A stretch of DNA of 64,000 nt from Methylophilus sp. Leaf416 (lineage in GTDB: Bacteria > Pseudomonadota > Gammaproteobacteria > Burkholderiales > Methylophilaceae), in the NCBI RefSeq assembly GCF_001424665.1, contig NZ_LMQS01000001.1:249225-313224 (forward strand), given 5' to 3'. How positions within the stretch are numbered: the stretch's first letter is position 1; every line of letters begins with the position of its first letter. The notes under the pieces are model-generated. The model was not told the origin of the DNA, searched no databases, and saw only the letters and a list, made by a program, of their open reading frames with translations. Both the position numbers and the translations under genes were made by a program. Below are positions 36,267 to 45,786 of the stretch, one piece after another.

Positions 36267-36971
36267 TTAAGCACTTTTTTTGCGACGTGCGATTAAACCA
36301 GCGATACCGAGACCCACCATCATCAAACTCAGGCTTTCTGGCTCAGGCACTGCCGAAGCTACAGATGTCACTGCAGTATATTGCAGGCTCAGGAAGCCGT
36401 TGAAAGGCAACTGCCAGCCTTGGCCCGGGATCGTGCTGTTATAGGCATTGCCAAGACCAAACCCCGATGCGTCTGCTGCAGTTTGGGTACGTGACAGCTG
36501 AATACCAGTCACGCTTGCGTCACTACTGGTGAGGTAGGCAATGTATTTGGTGCCAGCATTCAGGTTCAGGCCCAGGTTTTCAAATGACAAGGTTGTGTAA
36601 CCGCCTGCAGCATTGTATGTATCCACCGCGTTGAACGTAGAGGTTAACAAGTTGCTGCCAACGGTATTTACTGCCTGGTTCTGGGCGTTGGTACCTGGGT
36701 TCCACTGGGCGACGTTCAGCTGGAAGGAGGCTGAAGTATTACCAACTGCGTAGAAGCTGAACGATGACAGCAGGCTGTCGGATGTCAGTGAGAACACCTG
36801 GCCTACTTTAGGTGAATCACCGCTCGGGTTGGCTGCATTGCCGAAAGAGGCAAATGGCAAGCCAGTGTTGGCGCCAGCTGGCACGTTGGTGTAAACCGCC
36901 GCTGAGGCGCTACCGGCGAAAGCCAGCAACAGGCCGGCAACTACTTTCATTTTTAATGCTGATGAGGTCAT
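36267..36971 (-). CDS. PEP-CTERM sorting-domain protein
   Basis: The 234-residue product has a Sec signal peptide (residues about 8-24, ending GSASA), a beta-rich Ser/Thr/Asn/Gly-rich mature domain with no recognised catalytic site, and the C-terminal tripartite PEP-CTERM signal: VPEPESLSL, a hydrophobic helix (MMVGLGIAGLIA) and RRKK. In exosortase-bearing bacteria such proteins are processed by EpsH and exported, usually with exopolysaccharide. AAGGA precedes ATG 36971. No exosortase gene is in the window. Confidence 0.9.
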   Translation of the reverse strand: MTSSALKMKVVAGLLLAFAGSASAAVYTNVPAGANTGLPFASFGNAANPSGDSPKVGQVFSLTSDSLLSSFSFYAVGNTSASFQLNVAQWNPGTNAQNQAVNTVGSNLLTSTFNAVDTYNAAGGYTTLSFENLGLNLNAGTKYIAYLTSSDASVTGIQLSRTQTAADASGFGLGNAYNSTIPGQGWQLPFNGFLSLQYTAVTSVASAVPEPESLSLMMVGLGIAGLIARRKKSA

Positions 36972-37216
36972 GATTTTTTCCTTAAGGTTGGCGATGGCGC
37001 GATGTTAGAACCGCTCTCTAACACAGCCAAATTATCCTTGGAATATTTCAGCTATTTGAAAAAATCTGCCCCACCCTAGTCCGCAGAATGGAAGCTATCC
37101 ATACACAATAAGGGTACAAACCATGCTTGTAAATTTATATAAAACTATAAGCCTGATGAATTTTAAACGGCAACAAAGGTCAGTATTGTTAACAATGCTT
37201 GGTAAGGCTGGAATAA

Positions 37217-37606
37217 ATGGAAGAAAAAGTATTTTTCAATTTTGATGGCGTCACTGTCAGCAATAGCAGATTCATCGTCCGTAGCCAGACGTATGCCATG
37301 CAAAGCGTGACTTCGGTGAAGCCGGGTATCGTTGAGCCGAAACACGGACTGGCTATCCTGTTTCTATTTATAGGATTTTTGCTGTTGATTGGCGAAATGC
37401 TGGAGTTATATGACGCGGGCGTATTGCTGATTGCAGGTGCTGTTGCCATCGTGATAGGCCTGGTCGCATGGTTTATCGAAAAACCCAGGTACTCGGTGAT
37501 TTTGAACACATCAGCCGGTGAGCACCACGCGTTAATCAGCGAGAAAAAGCAGGATATCGAACACGTGCTGCAAGCGCTGAACCAGGCGATTGTCAGCAGA
37601 GGCTAG
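37217..37606 (+). CDS. DUF6232-type two-helix membrane protein
   Basis: The 129-residue protein has an N-terminal beta segment (KVFFNFDGVTVSNSRFIV, then YAMQSVTSVKP), two membrane helices (about 45-88) and a cytoplasmic C-terminal strand-helix segment (SVILNTSAGEHHALISEKK, VLQALNQAI). This is the layout of DUF6232. AAGGCTGGAATAA precedes the ATG. Function unknown; possibly a membrane-bound PH-like domain. Confidence 0.65.
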   Translation: MEEKVFFNFDGVTVSNSRFIVRSQTYAMQSVTSVKPGIVEPKHGLAILFLFIGFLLLIGEMLELYDAGVLLIAGAVAIVIGLVAWFIEKPRYSVILNTSAGEHHALISEKKQDIEHVLQALNQAIVSRG

Positions 37607-37664
37607 TCTTAAACCTTAGGGATGGCTGAATACTACCCCTTGCATATACAACCTGCTGTCAGGA

Positions 37665-38615
37665 TCAATATTTGGCTGGAACAAACATCTCTTTAGGTAC
37701 CGGCCCGCGTATGTAATCGGCGTTATGCACGCGTTTCGGCAATACCACCGGTTTATGTTCCACGTTGCCATATTCAATCTGGCTGAGCAAATGGCTGATA
37801 CAGTTGAGACGCGCTTTCTTTTTATCCACCGCTTCAACCACCCACCAAGGCGCTTCAAGGATATGCGTGCGCTCCAGCATCACTTCTTTTGCTTTGGTGT
37901 ATTGCTCCCACAGGCGGCGTGATTCCAGGTCCATGGGGCTCAGCTTCCATTGTTTTAACGGGTCGTGAATACGCGTCATAAAGCGCAAGTGCTGTTCGTC
38001 GTCTGTGATTGAAAACCAGTACTTGATCAGGATGATGCCGGAACGCACCAGCATCTTTTCGAACTCGGGCACCGAGCGGAAAAACTCTTCGTATTCATCG
38101 TCGTTGCAAAAGCCCATCACTTTTTCTACCCCGGCGCGGTTATACCAGCTGCGGTCAAACAGCACGATTTCGCCACCGGCTGGCAAGTGTGAAATATAAC
38201 GCTGGAAATACCATTGTGTGCGTTCACGCTCGCTCGGTGCCGGCAATGCGGCTACCCTGCACACACGTGGATTCAGGCGCTGAGTTAACCGTTTAATCAC
38301 CCCACCCTTGCCAGCGGCATCACGGCCTTCAAATAGCACCACGACTTTCAGCTTGTTTTGCACTACCCAGTCTTGCAGCTTGACCAGCTCACCTTGCAGC
38401 CGGAATAACTCTTTAAAATAAGTCTGGCGCTGAGATACCGAGGTTTGCGATTTTTCTGTGTGCAGACCATAGATTTCAGAGGCGTCCGCAAACTCATTCA
38501 GGATCTGGTCCATGCGCTCGTCGTCGAGCTCCATCTCGAGTTCTTCATCAAAACTATCCATCATTTCATTGTTGAATCGCTCATCAGCATTGGGGATTTC
38601 GTCAGAGATGGTCAT
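37665..38615 (-). CDS. ppk2: polyphosphate kinase 2
   Basis: ATG 38615 (316 aa) has GGGA seven bases upstream; the longer frame to 38651 runs into the promoter. An acidic N-terminal tail of 60 residues (DEELEMELDDERMD) is followed by the PPK2 domain. Walker A GRDAAGKGG is at 97-105, DRSWYNR at 154-160, and the lid region has RIHDPLKQWKLSPMDLESR. PPK2 enzymes use polyphosphate to phosphorylate nucleotides (ADP, GDP or AMP by class). This single-domain, longer form fits class I, which acts on nucleoside diphosphates. It is divergent from pit and has its own Pho box. Confidence 0.93.
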   Translation of the reverse strand: MTISDEIPNADERFNNEMMDSFDEELEMELDDERMDQILNEFADASEIYGLHTEKSQTSVSQRQTYFKELFRLQGELVKLQDWVVQNKLKVVVLFEGRDAAGKGGVIKRLTQRLNPRVCRVAALPAPSERERTQWYFQRYISHLPAGGEIVLFDRSWYNRAGVEKVMGFCNDDEYEEFFRSVPEFEKMLVRSGIILIKYWFSITDDEQHLRFMTRIHDPLKQWKLSPMDLESRRLWEQYTKAKEVMLERTHILEAPWWVVEAVDKKKARLNCISHLLSQIEYGNVEHKPVVLPKRVHNADYIRGPVPKEMFVPAKY

Positions 38616-38670
38616 GTGGTTTTCCCAAAGTCTATTTAATTGAATAATCAAAAAATGCTAGATTTTTTTT

Positions 38671-38688
38671 ATGACAGTTTGATGACTA
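38671..38688 (-). promoter_or_regulatory. Pho box for ppk2
   Basis: Read on the minus strand, the site is TAGTCATCAAACTGTCAT: two 7-base half-sites (AGTCAT and CTGTCAT) on an 11-base repeat with a CAAA spacer, as in PhoB boxes. A TAGCAT -10-like hexamer lies about ten bases downstream (near 38657-38662). It is an inverted near-copy of the box at 38722. Confidence 0.8.
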
Positions 38689-38721
38689 TTTCATTTTCAG
38701 GCATTTCTAAACAGTCAGGCG

Positions 38722-38739
38722 TTGTCATCAAACTGTCAT
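38722..38739 (+). promoter_or_regulatory. Pho box for pit
   Basis: The site TTGTCATCAAACTGTCAT has half-sites TTGTCAT and CTGTCAT with an exact 11-base repeat. It lies 50 bases before the pit ATG, in the position where PhoB replaces a -35 element. Together with the minus-strand box it would put both divergent genes under phosphate-starvation control. Confidence 0.85.
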
Positions 38740-38788
38740 CTTCAAAAACAATACTGCTGATATCTCGATAAAAATCAGGCGAATATTT

Positions 38789-40417
38789 ATGGATACTTCA
38801 GCGGCTAGCTCTTCGTCACGCTTTCAGAGCGTGTCACCTTCCAGGCCAAATCTGGACAAAAAACCCAGCACACTGACCACGGTTATTTTCATAGGCCTGA
38901 TGCTGATAGGTTTAATCTACACCGGCTTCAGCCTGATGAGCGACGTGAATGACACCGGTGCCCCAACCACCACCTGGCTACCGTTTATATTATTAGGCGT
39001 GGCACTGGTGATTGCGCTTGGGTTCGAATTCGTCAATGGTTTCCATGACACTGCGAACGCAGTGGCAACGGTGATTTATACGCACTCATTACCTGCCAAC
39101 TTCGCAGTGATCTGGTCAGGCATGTTCAACTTTCTCGGGGTATTGGTTTCCAGTGGTGCGGTAGCTTTCGGCATTATTTCACTGCTGCCGGTCGAGTTGA
39201 TATTACAGGTAGGCTCCGGCGCCGGCTTTGCCATGGTATTTGCCTTGCTGATCGCCGCAATCATGTGGAACCTGGGTACCTGGTTGCTAGGGTTGCCTGC
39301 CTCTTCATCACACACCCTGATTGGCTCTATCATTGGCGTTGGCGTTGCCAATGCACTGATGCATGGCCGTGATGGCACCAGTGGCGTAGATTGGGCACAA
39401 GCGACTAAAATCGGTTACTCGTTATTGCTCTCGCCTATTATTGGTTTCTTCTTTGCTGCGCTTTTATTGCTGGCACTCAAAGCATTCGTCAAAAGTAAAG
39501 AGCTTTACCAGGAGCCTAAAGGCAACAAACCACCTCCGCTGTGGATTCGTGGTTTGCTGATTTTGACCTGTACCGGCGTGTCGTTTGCGCATGGCTCCAA
39601 CGATGGTCAAAAAGGCATGGGCTTAATCATGCTAATCCTGGTGGGTACGGTGCCTATGGCCTATGCCTTGAACCGTGCCATGCCAGTCGATCAAATGACC
39701 AGGTTCGTGGCGATAGCCCATGTCACGCAAGAGTCGTTAGCGCAAAACACCAATATTTCACCACCTGCAAACGACCAGGCTGCGCGCCACGACCTGACTG
39801 CATATGTGCGTACAAAAACAGTGACTCCGGAATTGATTCCTGCTTTGGCAGCCATGACCGGCAGCATTGGTGCACAGGTAAAAGCCTACGGCACATTTGC
39901 TGCCGTGCCGGCTGAGCAAGTGGGTAACGTGCGTAACGATATGTACCTGGTTTCTGAAGCGATTCGCTTGCTGGACAAAGATAAATCTGTGACTTTTGAC
40001 GCCGATACCAAAGCCAACGTGACTGCCTTTAAAAAGGAAATCGATGGCGCGACCAAATTTATTCCATTATGGGTAAAAGTAGCGGTCGCGATTGCGCTGG
40101 GTTTAGGCACCATGGTCGGCTGGAAACGTATTGTGGTGACTGTAGGTGAAAAAATCGGCAAAACACATTTGACTTACGGCCAGGGCGCTTCTGCTGAACT
40201 GGTGGCCATGACCATGATTGGTGCGGCAGATATGTACGGATTACCGGTATCAACGACTCACGTATTGTCGTCTGGTGTGGCGGGTACCATGGCGGCGAAT
40301 AAATCAGGTTTGCAAATGTCGACTATCCGCAACCTGCTGATGGCGTGGGTGCTGACATTGCCAATGGCGATGATCTTGTCCGGCAGTTTGTACTGGCTGT
40401 TCACGCAGTTGATTTAA
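38789..40417 (+). CDS. pit: PiT-family inorganic phosphate transporter
   Basis: The 542-residue membrane protein has both PiT signature repeats: GFEFVNGFHDTANAVATVIYT near residue 80, and FAHGSNDGQKGMGL near residue 270. It also has LPASSSHTLIGSIIGVGVANAL and GLPVSTTHVLSSGVAGTM. A central cytoplasmic loop of about 130 residues separates the two halves. It imports phosphate (as metal phosphate) with protons. A polar N-terminal extension of 30 residues precedes TM1. A Pho box lies directly upstream. Confidence 0.95.
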   Translation: MDTSAASSSSRFQSVSPSRPNLDKKPSTLTTVIFIGLMLIGLIYTGFSLMSDVNDTGAPTTTWLPFILLGVALVIALGFEFVNGFHDTANAVATVIYTHSLPANFAVIWSGMFNFLGVLVSSGAVAFGIISLLPVELILQVGSGAGFAMVFALLIAAIMWNLGTWLLGLPASSSHTLIGSIIGVGVANALMHGRDGTSGVDWAQATKIGYSLLLSPIIGFFFAALLLLALKAFVKSKELYQEPKGNKPPPLWIRGLLILTCTGVSFAHGSNDGQKGMGLIMLILVGTVPMAYALNRAMPVDQMTRFVAIAHVTQESLAQNTNISPPANDQAARHDLTAYVRTKTVTPELIPALAAMTGSIGAQVKAYGTFAAVPAEQVGNVRNDMYLVSEAIRLLDKDKSVTFDADTKANVTAFKKEIDGATKFIPLWVKVAVAIALGLGTMVGWKRIVVTVGEKIGKTHLTYGQGASAELVAMTMIGAADMYGLPVSTTHVLSSGVAGTMAANKSGLQMSTIRNLLMAWVLTLPMAMILSGSLYWLFTQLI

Positions 40418-40434
40418 GGCTGTTTTGTTTTAAT

Positions 40435-40476
40435 AAAAAAGACTCAATGGTGTTTGCACACCTTGAGTCTTTTTTA
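40435..40476 (+). terminator. terminator between convergent pit and isochorismatase genes
   Basis: A long hairpin, AAAAAAGACTCAA..GGTGT / ACACC..TTGAGTCTTTTTT with loop TTGC and one bulge, has A/T tails on both sides and can serve both genes. Confidence 0.92.
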
Positions 40477-40523
40477 TTGCAGGGATGACTGGTGTTACAA
40501 GTGTCTATTGAGTGCTTGAGCAA

Positions 40524-41069
40524 TCAGGCAAGATATTTGTCCGTGGAAATCACCGAACCATAACCAAACGCAAGTGCAGCCATCGCTGCGGCATGGGCTT
40601 GTGCCGCAGGAACGGTCACTCCATCAAACTCGAGATCAAGCGTGGCACATGCATCGTGCAATATGGTCGCGACATAGCCCATATCCACCGCCGCCCGCAC
40701 CACCGCATCAATACACATATGGCTCATCGCGCCGACGACAATGACTTCTTCCACCCCTTGCGCATCCAACTGTTGTTTTAGATCAGTATCACGAAAGGCA
40801 TTGATGTGATTCTTCACGATCACAGGCTCGCCTCCTACTGGCGCCACGGTTGGCTGGATATTGACGCCATCCGTACCGGGCACAAACACCGGTGCTTCAC
40901 CATTGGCAAATTCGTGCCGGATATGAAACACCGGAACCCCATTTTTCCGCGCATGGGCAATGACCTTGGCTGCATTGGCAGCAGCGGCTTCAATACCAGA
41001 TAAGGGCAGTTTGCCAGTAGGCAGGTATTCGTTTTGCAAATCAACAACAATCAGACCGCTTTTTTTCAT
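40524..41069 (-). CDS. isochorismatase-family cysteine hydrolase
   Basis: The 181-residue enzyme carries the family triad: D10 in VVDLQNEY, K86 in IVKNHINAF and C119 in GAMSHMCIDA, with the cis-peptide segment VVGAMS. Members hydrolyse nicotinamide, isochorismate, N-carbamoyl compounds or other amides; the sequence does not decide. AGGAGAGCAAT precedes the ATG. It is not in an operon with pyridine-nucleotide or siderophore genes. Confidence 0.88.
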   Translation of the reverse strand: MKKSGLIVVDLQNEYLPTGKLPLSGIEAAAANAAKVIAHARKNGVPVFHIRHEFANGEAPVFVPGTDGVNIQPTVAPVGGEPVIVKNHINAFRDTDLKQQLDAQGVEEVIVVGAMSHMCIDAVVRAAVDMGYVATILHDACATLDLEFDGVTVPAAQAHAAAMAALAFGYGSVISTDKYLA

Positions 41070-41140
41070 ATTGCTCTCCTGATGGGGGTTTTAAGCATGG
41101 CGATTAAACATAAGCGATTTAAAACTGGCGGCTTTGGGCC

Positions 41141-41917
41141 TTAATACTCTTCTATCGCTATGTTCAATCGATTGTATTCACTCGTGTTTTCCGAGGCATA
41201 ACATTCCAGGACTTTGGAATCGCCATCCTTGAATTTAATCTTCTCGATAGAATTAATATTCTTTTCAAATTCCGGATTCAACTCTCCGCATTTTTTTGCC
41301 CTGCTGCTCACAAAGTGTAAATACTCTTTTTTGTTCGCCTCGGCACTGGCTGAGCCATTATTCAGCAGGTTGGTATATGCCCTTCTCAACCTGAGCTCAG
41401 ACACACTCCACAGGCTGAAAGTGATTTGGGTAGTCGACACGTTCCTGAGCGGTCGCAAATCCTCTACCGGTGCAGGCTCAGCTTTTGGTGGCGTTGGCAC
41501 TTCGGCCACAGATTGCGGCGGTTGCACGACTTCTGCCTGTTCAATCGCAGGGGCAGGTTTTTCAGGGGCAGCAGGAATCACCATTGGAGCCACTCGCGGT
41601 GGTTGGGCAGGACTTTCGGACTCTTCCTCTATCTCCGGTAGATTAATCTGCTGCTCTGCTTTGGTTAAAGAATCAGCCACATCACTTAAAGGTTCAACCG
41701 CTGGCGGTGGCTCGGACTGATTCAAGCTGAATATCACCAAACCTAAAACGATTACTCCCACTAAATAGAATAAGACAGTAGCGATAAAGTTGAATTTTTC
41801 ATTGGTGGTATTTTCGCTACCGCAATTCGGACAGCTGGACGATACAGCCTCGTCTTTTGGATACCATATAAACCCGCACTCATTGCAGACCTTGTGTAGT
41901 CGAAGAATAATGCTCAT
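41141..41917 (-). CDS. zinc-ribbon membrane protein with proline-rich linker
   Basis: The 258-residue protein starts with a zinc ribbon (CNEC at 11-14, CPNC at 29-32), followed by one membrane helix (about 46-66). A long Pro/Glu/Ala-rich linker comes next (about 70-155, e.g. PPRVAPMVIPAAPEKPAPA), then a globular C-terminal domain of about 100 residues with two cysteines (KKCGEL, LECYASE). The topology suggests a cytoplasmic ribbon and periplasmic C-terminal domain spanning the wall by the linker. I do not recognise the family or function. Confidence 0.6.
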   Translation of the reverse strand: MSIILRLHKVCNECGFIWYPKDEAVSSSCPNCGSENTTNEKFNFIATVLFYLVGVIVLGLVIFSLNQSEPPPAVEPLSDVADSLTKAEQQINLPEIEEESESPAQPPRVAPMVIPAAPEKPAPAIEQAEVVQPPQSVAEVPTPPKAEPAPVEDLRPLRNVSTTQITFSLWSVSELRLRRAYTNLLNNGSASAEANKKEYLHFVSSRAKKCGELNPEFEKNINSIEKIKFKDGDSKVLECYASENTSEYNRLNIAIEEY

Positions 41918-42098
41918 CAGATTTCTCTTATTTTTGTTTGAAACGCAGTTGGTTGAGGGGAAAATCGATTGGCAGTTTAAGTGACAGCATTGATCACTGA
42001 AATGACTCTTAATTTAGGTTTGGACATTGCAGATTAGTTCATCCGGCATTTAAACAAAAAGGACTCAAAGTCATTTCCCCTGCGTTCTATATGCTTGC

Positions 42099-42431
42099 TT
42101 ATTCCCGCTCCAACAGGATGGTAATCAATAGTGTGGTGTCAGCAAGCGCTTTCACTGTATGCGCTGCACCGGCACTCAAATACACCAGGTTATGCGCTTG
42201 CAATATCCGCTTATCCCCTGCCAGATCCAGCTCTACTTTGCCTTCTATGCACTGCATAGTCATGGCACCTGCGGCGGTATGTTCTGGCGTGGTTTTACCC
42301 GCCTTTAATATAAACCTGAACACCTCAATGTGACTTTCACGGATCAAGGTCTCAGAGGTGGCTTCCTCAAAATTGTCGCCATACGGGCGGATATTAATCA
42401 CTTCTCCTGGTGCAAAATGTTGAATACTCAT
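42099..42431 (-). CDS. small cupin-domain protein
   Basis: The 110-residue protein is one cupin barrel: motif 1 region GKTTPEHTAAGAMTMQCIEGKVEL and motif 2 region LVYLSAGAAHTVKALADT. Only some of the usual metal ligands are present (H50-like, E, and the second-motif His), so a metal-dependent activity is uncertain. Such small cupins often bind a small ligand or act as isomerases/dioxygenases. It stands alone. Confidence 0.78.
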   Translation of the reverse strand: MSIQHFAPGEVINIRPYGDNFEEATSETLIRESHIEVFRFILKAGKTTPEHTAAGAMTMQCIEGKVELDLAGDKRILQAHNLVYLSAGAAHTVKALADTTLLITILLERE

Positions 42432-42849
42432 CAGCGTACGCCTTTATTTTGGTAAGGATGTGGGTTGATTCTAGCGCGATTGGAATCGCTTTCCAATCTG
42501 GTGAAGAACACAAGACTCGCGATTGCGAAATGCAAAGACTATAAAGATGACTATTGAATCGAGCCTGATCAAGTATGTCTGCGACCAAATCATTATAAGG
42601 GTTTTACCTTATGGCGATTTAATCATTTAACTCATATAAAACAGTATTTTCTTATTTCTTTCATAATCGTTTACTTATATAAATAATATTTAATAAACGT
42701 AGAACAAAGCCCGAAAAGCACTTTAATGAGCGAAATGGAACATAAATCCATTCCTTATCGCGCAATCCTTTTGCGCACCTTTAATATTTAATATCCAGTA
42801 TCAAAAACCAACAATCGTTTGAAAGCAACTCCCATTGAGGCTACCACTT
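42432..42849. other. intergenic region upstream of the first PAS chemoreceptor
   Basis: About 420 bp of mostly AT-rich sequence between divergent genes. It contains a small hairpin (GCGCAA / TTGCGC, 42760-42776, loop TCCTT) in the probable leader of the chemoreceptor gene. I found no convincing sigma-28 promoter. Confidence 0.4.
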
Positions 42850-45408
42850 ATGAGTATCGATTTTCTGAATAAACTGACAGGCAAAACCAGTAAATCTGAC
42901 GCGGCCAAACAGCGCGATGACAATGGCCAGATCCAGGCCATTCACCAGGTCATGGGCGTGATTGAATTTGACCTGCAAGGCAATATACTGGCGGTCAATG
43001 ACAACTTTGCCGCGGTGACTGGTTACAGCAAGCAGGAAATCGTCGGCCAGCACCACAGCATGTTTGTAGACGCCATCTACAAGAAAAGCGCGGAATACAA
43101 ACAGTTCTGGGAAAATCTTGGCCGTGGCCAGGCCGATAATGGCCAATTCAGGAGATTAGGCAAAGCTGGCAGGGAAATCTGGCTGGAAGCCAGTTATGTG
43201 CCGCTGGCCGATGAAACCGGCAAACCATTCAAAGTTATTAAATATGCATTCGATATCACCGCTGAAAAACAACGTGATGCCGAATCGCAAGGCCAGATTG
43301 CTGCGATCAATAAAATCATGGGCGTCATTGAATTTGATCTTAAGGGCAATATTCTGGCGGTCAACGACAACTTTGCCGCGGTCACCGGTTACAGCCGCGA
43401 AGAGATGGTCGGCCAGCACCATAGCCTGTTTGTCGATTCCGCTGACAAATCCAGCCAGGAATACAAACGGTTCTGGGAAGACTTAGGCGATGGCAAAGCC
43501 AACGAAGGCCAGTTCAAACGCGTAGGCAAAGGTGGCCGTGAAATCTGGCTGCAAGCAAGTTACAACCCGATTTTTGATGCGGCCGGCAAGCCTTTCAAGA
43601 TTGTGAAATATGCGACTGATATCACAGGCGCGCAAATGAAAAATGCAGATTACGCCGGCCAGATCAGTGCCATCGGCAAAGTCATGGGGGTAATTACCTT
43701 CGACCTGAAAGGCAATATCACTGACGTGAACGACAACTTTGCCGCCGTCACCGGTTATAGCAAACAGGAAATCATTGGCCAGCACCACAGCATGTTTGTA
43801 GACGCCGCTTACAAAAACAGCCCCGAATACAAGCAGTTCTGGGACAAGCTGGGTAATGGCAAAGCAGATGAAGGCCAGTACAAACGTGTTGGTAAAGGTG
43901 GTAAGGAGGTCTGGTTGCAGGCAAGCTACAACCCGATTTTTGATGCGGCTGGCAAACCTTTTAAAGTGGTGAAATATGCTACCGACATTACGGCAGAGAA
44001 ACTGAAAAACGCCGATTTCTCTGGCCAGATTGATGCGATCGGCAAAGTGATGGGCGTGATTACCTTTGACCTGACAGGCAAGATTACTGACGTTAATCCT
44101 AATTTTGCCGCGGTAACCGGTTATACAACACAGGAGATCATTGGCCAGCACCATAGTATGTTTGTCGAAGTGGCTTATAAAAACAGCCCTGAATACAAGC
44201 AATTCTGGGAAAACCTGGGCAAAGGCAAAGCGGATGAAGGCCAGTACAAGCGCATAGGGAAAGGCGGCAAGGAAGTCTGGTTACAGGCCAGCTACAACCC
44301 TATTCTTGACATGAATGGAAAGCCATTCAAAGTCGTCAAATATGCGACCGATGTCACAAGCAAGGTGGCAGAAGCCAATGCCATGAAACAGGCAGTGCAC
44401 GAAACTGCCGAAGTAGTCGCGGCCACCAAGAGCGGTGACCTGACACAGAGAATAGATACAGATAACAAGCAAGGCGAAATCAAAACGCTTTGCGAGGGCG
44501 TAAACACTATTGTTGACGAAATGACAGACATTTTGTCTGCCGTCAAAATCGCCGGTGAAGCGATCAATTCTGCTGCAAGTGAAATTTCGCAAGGCAATAA
44601 TGATTTATCTCAACGCACCGAAGAACAAGCCAGTTCATTGGAAGAAACCGCTTCCAGCATGGAAGAAATTGCGTCTAATGTGAAAAATAACGCTGAAAAC
44701 GCAAAAGAAGCCAATACGATGACCGACCAGGCCAGCAGCATTGCCGCCAAGGGTGGTGAGGTATTTGGCAAAGTGGTTTCTACTATGTCAGAAATTACTG
44801 AAAGCTCGTCACGCATCGAAGAAATCATCTCCGTGATTGATAGTATCGCCTTCCAGACCAATATCCTGGCGCTGAACGCTGCGGTTGAAGCCGCTCGTGC
44901 GGGTGAACAGGGTCGTGGTTTTGCAGTGGTGGCCAGCGAAGTACGCAACCTCGCACAACGCTCAGCCAGCGCCGCTAAGGAAATCAAATTACTGATCAAT
45001 GACTCTGCCACCAAAGTCGCCAACGGCTCTTTATATGTAGAACAGGCCAGCGGCACCATGGAACAGCTAGTGACTGTGATTGACCGATTCTCACAACTGA
45101 TTAGCGAAATCACTGCCGCTTCGGTAGAGCAAAGTAGCGGCATAGACCAGATCAATATTGCCGTTAACCAGATGGATGAAGTGACCCAGCAAAATGCTGC
45201 CCTGGTTGAAGAAGCCGCGGCCGCAGCAATGTCGCTAGTCAACCAGGCAGAAAAACTGCAAGAGACTGTCAGCCATTACAGATTTGTTAATCAGGATAGC
45301 AACGGCTCATCCGCAAGAGCTTCAAAACCACAATTGCAGGCCAGAAGCCAGAGTTATGCAAAGAAAGTCAGAACAGGTACCGATAACGCTGGCTGGGACG
45401 CGTTTTAA
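42850..45408 (+). CDS. soluble methyl-accepting chemoreceptor with four PAS domains (copy 1)
   Basis: ATG 42850 (852 aa) follows GAGG. There is no membrane helix. Four very similar PAS domains of about 122 residues each fill residues 20-510, each with GVIxFDLxGNI, [11 protein letters not shown] and QHHSMFV segments and the PAC end [16 protein letters not shown]-like segment (about 520-570) and a long signalling domain follow, with the hairpin tip [31 protein letters not shown]. The protein ends in GWDAF, a perfect xWxxF docking pentapeptide for CheR/CheB. It likely senses a cytosolic ligand, redox state or oxygen; the cofactor is not evident. Confidence 0.92.
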   Translation: MSIDFLNKLTGKTSKSDAAKQRDDNGQIQAIHQVMGVIEFDLQGNILAVNDNFAAVTGYSKQEIVGQHHSMFVDAIYKKSAEYKQFWENLGRGQADNGQFRRLGKAGREIWLEASYVPLADETGKPFKVIKYAFDITAEKQRDAESQGQIAAINKIMGVIEFDLKGNILAVNDNFAAVTGYSREEMVGQHHSLFVDSADKSSQEYKRFWEDLGDGKANEGQFKRVGKGGREIWLQASYNPIFDAAGKPFKIVKYATDITGAQMKNADYAGQISAIGKVMGVITFDLKGNITDVNDNFAAVTGYSKQEIIGQHHSMFVDAAYKNSPEYKQFWDKLGNGKADEGQYKRVGKGGKEVWLQASYNPIFDAAGKPFKVVKYATDITAEKLKNADFSGQIDAIGKVMGVITFDLTGKITDVNPNFAAVTGYTTQEIIGQHHSMFVEVAYKNSPEYKQFWENLGKGKADEGQYKRIGKGGKEVWLQASYNPILDMNGKPFKVVKYATDVTSKVAEANAMKQAVHETAEVVAATKSGDLTQRIDTDNKQGEIKTLCEGVNTIVDEMTDILSAVKIAGEAINSAASEISQGNNDLSQRTEEQASSLEETASSMEEIASNVKNNAENAKEANTMTDQASSIAAKGGEVFGKVVSTMSEITESSSRIEEIISVIDSIAFQTNILALNAAVEAARAGEQGRGFAVVASEVRNLAQRSASAAKEIKLLINDSATKVANGSLYVEQASGTMEQLVTVIDRFSQLISEITAASVEQSSGIDQINIAVNQMDEVTQQNAALVEEAAAAAMSLVNQAEKLQETVSHYRFVNQDSNGSSARASKPQLQARSQSYAKKVRTGTDNAGWDAF

Positions 45409-45442
45409 TTACACTGTCCATACCCAATACAGAATTACATTC

Positions 45443-45468
45443 AAACCCGCCTGCTGGCGGGTTTTTTA
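45443..45468 (+). terminator. terminator after chemoreceptor copy 1
   Basis: The stem AACCCGCC / GGCGGGTT with loop TGCT runs into TTTTTT. Confidence 0.92.
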
Positions 45469-45786
45469 TTGCCTGAAACCTTGCTGGATTTATATGTGGA
45501 ATTAATGAGGTCACTGACTGGGCTGACGATAAATAAGCTTGATTGCGGTCTGCTACTCAATCATCAATATTTCCTTCTATTATTTGCATTTTTTATGCTG
45601 ATTCTTTGTTAGATTGTCCAGAAACCTCTTTTATTTTTGCTGGGTAAGCATACGAAATAAACCATATATATTTACTTCAATTAAATAACGGATAAATACC
45701 TTTCTTTTCCACCGCTTAATATCTGAGCACCTAAATTAATATAATTTAAACTTCATTCATCTTAATTTATTACCAAAGGATTTGAC
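45469..45786. other. intergenic region between the two chemoreceptor genes
   Basis: About 320 bp, AT-rich, without a credible coding region. It resembles the leader of the first copy in composition and has AAAGGA just before ATG 45787, so copy 2 is transcribed on its own after the terminator at 45443-45468. Confidence 0.45.

Noticed and set aside
43483-44202. 239-codon minus-strand frame opposite the first chemoreceptor
   Set aside because: Similar antisense frames recur under each PAS repeat in both genes; they mirror the coding repeat and are not independent genes.
42900-44350. Regularly spaced DNA repeats that could suggest a tandem-repeat or CRISPR array
   Set aside because: The period is about 366 bp and follows in-frame PAS domains of one protein; there are no short repeats with unique spacers.
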